Positions 6,114-6,536 of a DNA stretch of 6,536 nucleotides are shown in pieces. The stretch lies in contig SYEN01000056.1 of assembly GCA_005800795.1 (NCBI GenBank), positions 1-6,536 on the forward strand, given 5' to 3'. The translations under genes were made by a program, and so were the position numbers. The stretch comes from Burkholderiales bacterium (GTDB taxonomy: Bacteria; Pseudomonadota; Gammaproteobacteria; Burkholderiales; SG8-41). The notes under the pieces are model-generated. The model searched no databases. It saw nothing but the letters and a program-made list of their open reading frames with translations, and was not told the DNA's origin. How positions within the stretch are numbered: position 1 is the stretch's first letter; each line of letters begins with the position of its first letter.

Positions 6114-6144
6114 GCGCACTACCCATTGGCATTGGTACGTGCGC
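6114..6144 (-). terminator. hairpin after tctA, possible terminator
   Basis: GCGCACTACC (6114-6123) can pair with GGTA-C-GTGCGC (6134-6144), giving 10 base pairs with a single bulged C and a 10-base loop. It begins 12 bases beyond the tctA stop on the minus strand, where an end-of-transcript hairpin would be expected. No T run follows on that strand, so it may only protect the 3' end or work with Rho. Confidence 0.4.
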
Positions 6145-6156
6145 TTCGTGTTCGCG

Positions 6157-6536
6157 CTACTCGTCCTTGCCGTCTTCCTTGAATTTCTTGAGTTTAGGCA
6201 GGATGAACGGCAGCAGTATCGAAATCACCGACATCACCACCAGTGTAATGGTGATCGCGCTGCTGAAGAATATCTTCGGACTGCCGCCGGAGATTGTCAT
6301 CGCCTGGCGGAACGATTGTTCCATCATGCCGCCCAGCACCAGCGACAGCACCAGCGGCGCCACGGGGATATCGATCTTGTCGAACACGTAGCCAATCACG
6401 CCGAAAATCAGGATCAGGTACAGATCGGTCATGCTGCCATTGATCGCATATCCGCCGATCACGGAGATCGCGATGATCAGCGGATACAGGATGCCCGACG
6501 GAATCTTCAGCAGTTGCACAAAGATGCCGATCAGCG
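6157..6536 (-). CDS. tctA: TctA-family large permease subunit, C-terminal part (cut by window edge)
   Basis: The frame is open from the right edge to TAG at 6157-6159, giving about 126 residues of a protein that is normally near 500. TctA is the large integral membrane subunit (10-12 helices) of the tripartite tricarboxylate transporter and carries the solute delivered by TctC using an ion gradient; TctB is the small subunit. The visible part matches the TctA C terminus: LIGIFVQLLKIPSGILYPLIIAISVIGGYAI, DLYLILIFGVIGYVFDKIDIPVAPLVLSLVLGGMMEQSFRQAM, SGGSPKIFFSS, then a last hydrophobic helix (TITLVVMSVISILLPFILP) and a lysine-rich cytoplasmic tail (KLKKFKEDGKDE). A GTG at 6519 is not the real start, because the conserved sequence continues upstream of it. 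The family is sure; the substrate is not. It lies upstream of receptor 3 on the same strand. Confidence 0.92.
   Translation of the reverse strand, partial: LIGIFVQLLKIPSGILYPLIIAISVIGGYAINGSMTDLYLILIFGVIGYVFDKIDIPVAPLVLSLVLGGMMEQSFRQAMTISGGSPKIFFSSAITITLVVMSVISILLPFILPKLKKFKEDGKDE

Overview
The window looks like a piece of a betaproteobacterial (Burkholderiales-type) chromosome. The main reason is that it holds three separate periplasmic solute receptors of the Bug/TctC family. This family is greatly expanded in Bordetella, Achromobacter, Cupriavidus, Comamonadaceae and relatives, often as orphan receptors. The genes are G+C-rich with strong G/C preference at third codon positions, and sit between A+T-rich intergenic islands. 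The assignment to order is inference; there is no rRNA or other phylogenetic marker here.

Layout. 1-206 is a leader ending in a very A+T-rich stretch. 207-2658 (+) is a probable operon: Bug/TctC receptor 1, a 124-residue SnoaL/NTF2-like (DUF4440-type) protein, and Bug/TctC receptor 2. 2659-3000 is an intergenic region. 3001-4670 (+) is a two-gene unit: an AtuA/DUF1446 protein, then a small AtuA-like protein that overlaps it by 4 bases (ATGA). 4671-4780 separates convergent units and contains a perfect hairpin. On the minus strand lie Bug/TctC receptor 3 (5749-4781) and, upstream of it, the C-terminal end of a TctA-type large permease subunit that runs off the right edge (6536-6157). About 400 bases of mostly unassigned sequence lie between these two.

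How the parts may work together. TctC-type receptors capture small organic anions in the periplasm, and TctA forms the membrane pore of the tripartite tricarboxylate transporter. AtuA-family proteins are linked to breakdown of acyclic terpenes and other branched acids. The neighbourhood therefore reads as uptake and catabolism of one or more organic acids, but the substrate cannot be told from sequence.

The most notable feature is a 20-base A+T-rich motif, CAATAAAAACAAATASTTAY. It occurs three times, 18 of 20 positions identical in all copies. Each copy lies upstream of one of the three transcription units and points toward it: 125-144 (+), 2683-2702 (+) and 5869-5888 (-). This suggests that the units form one regulon under a common factor.
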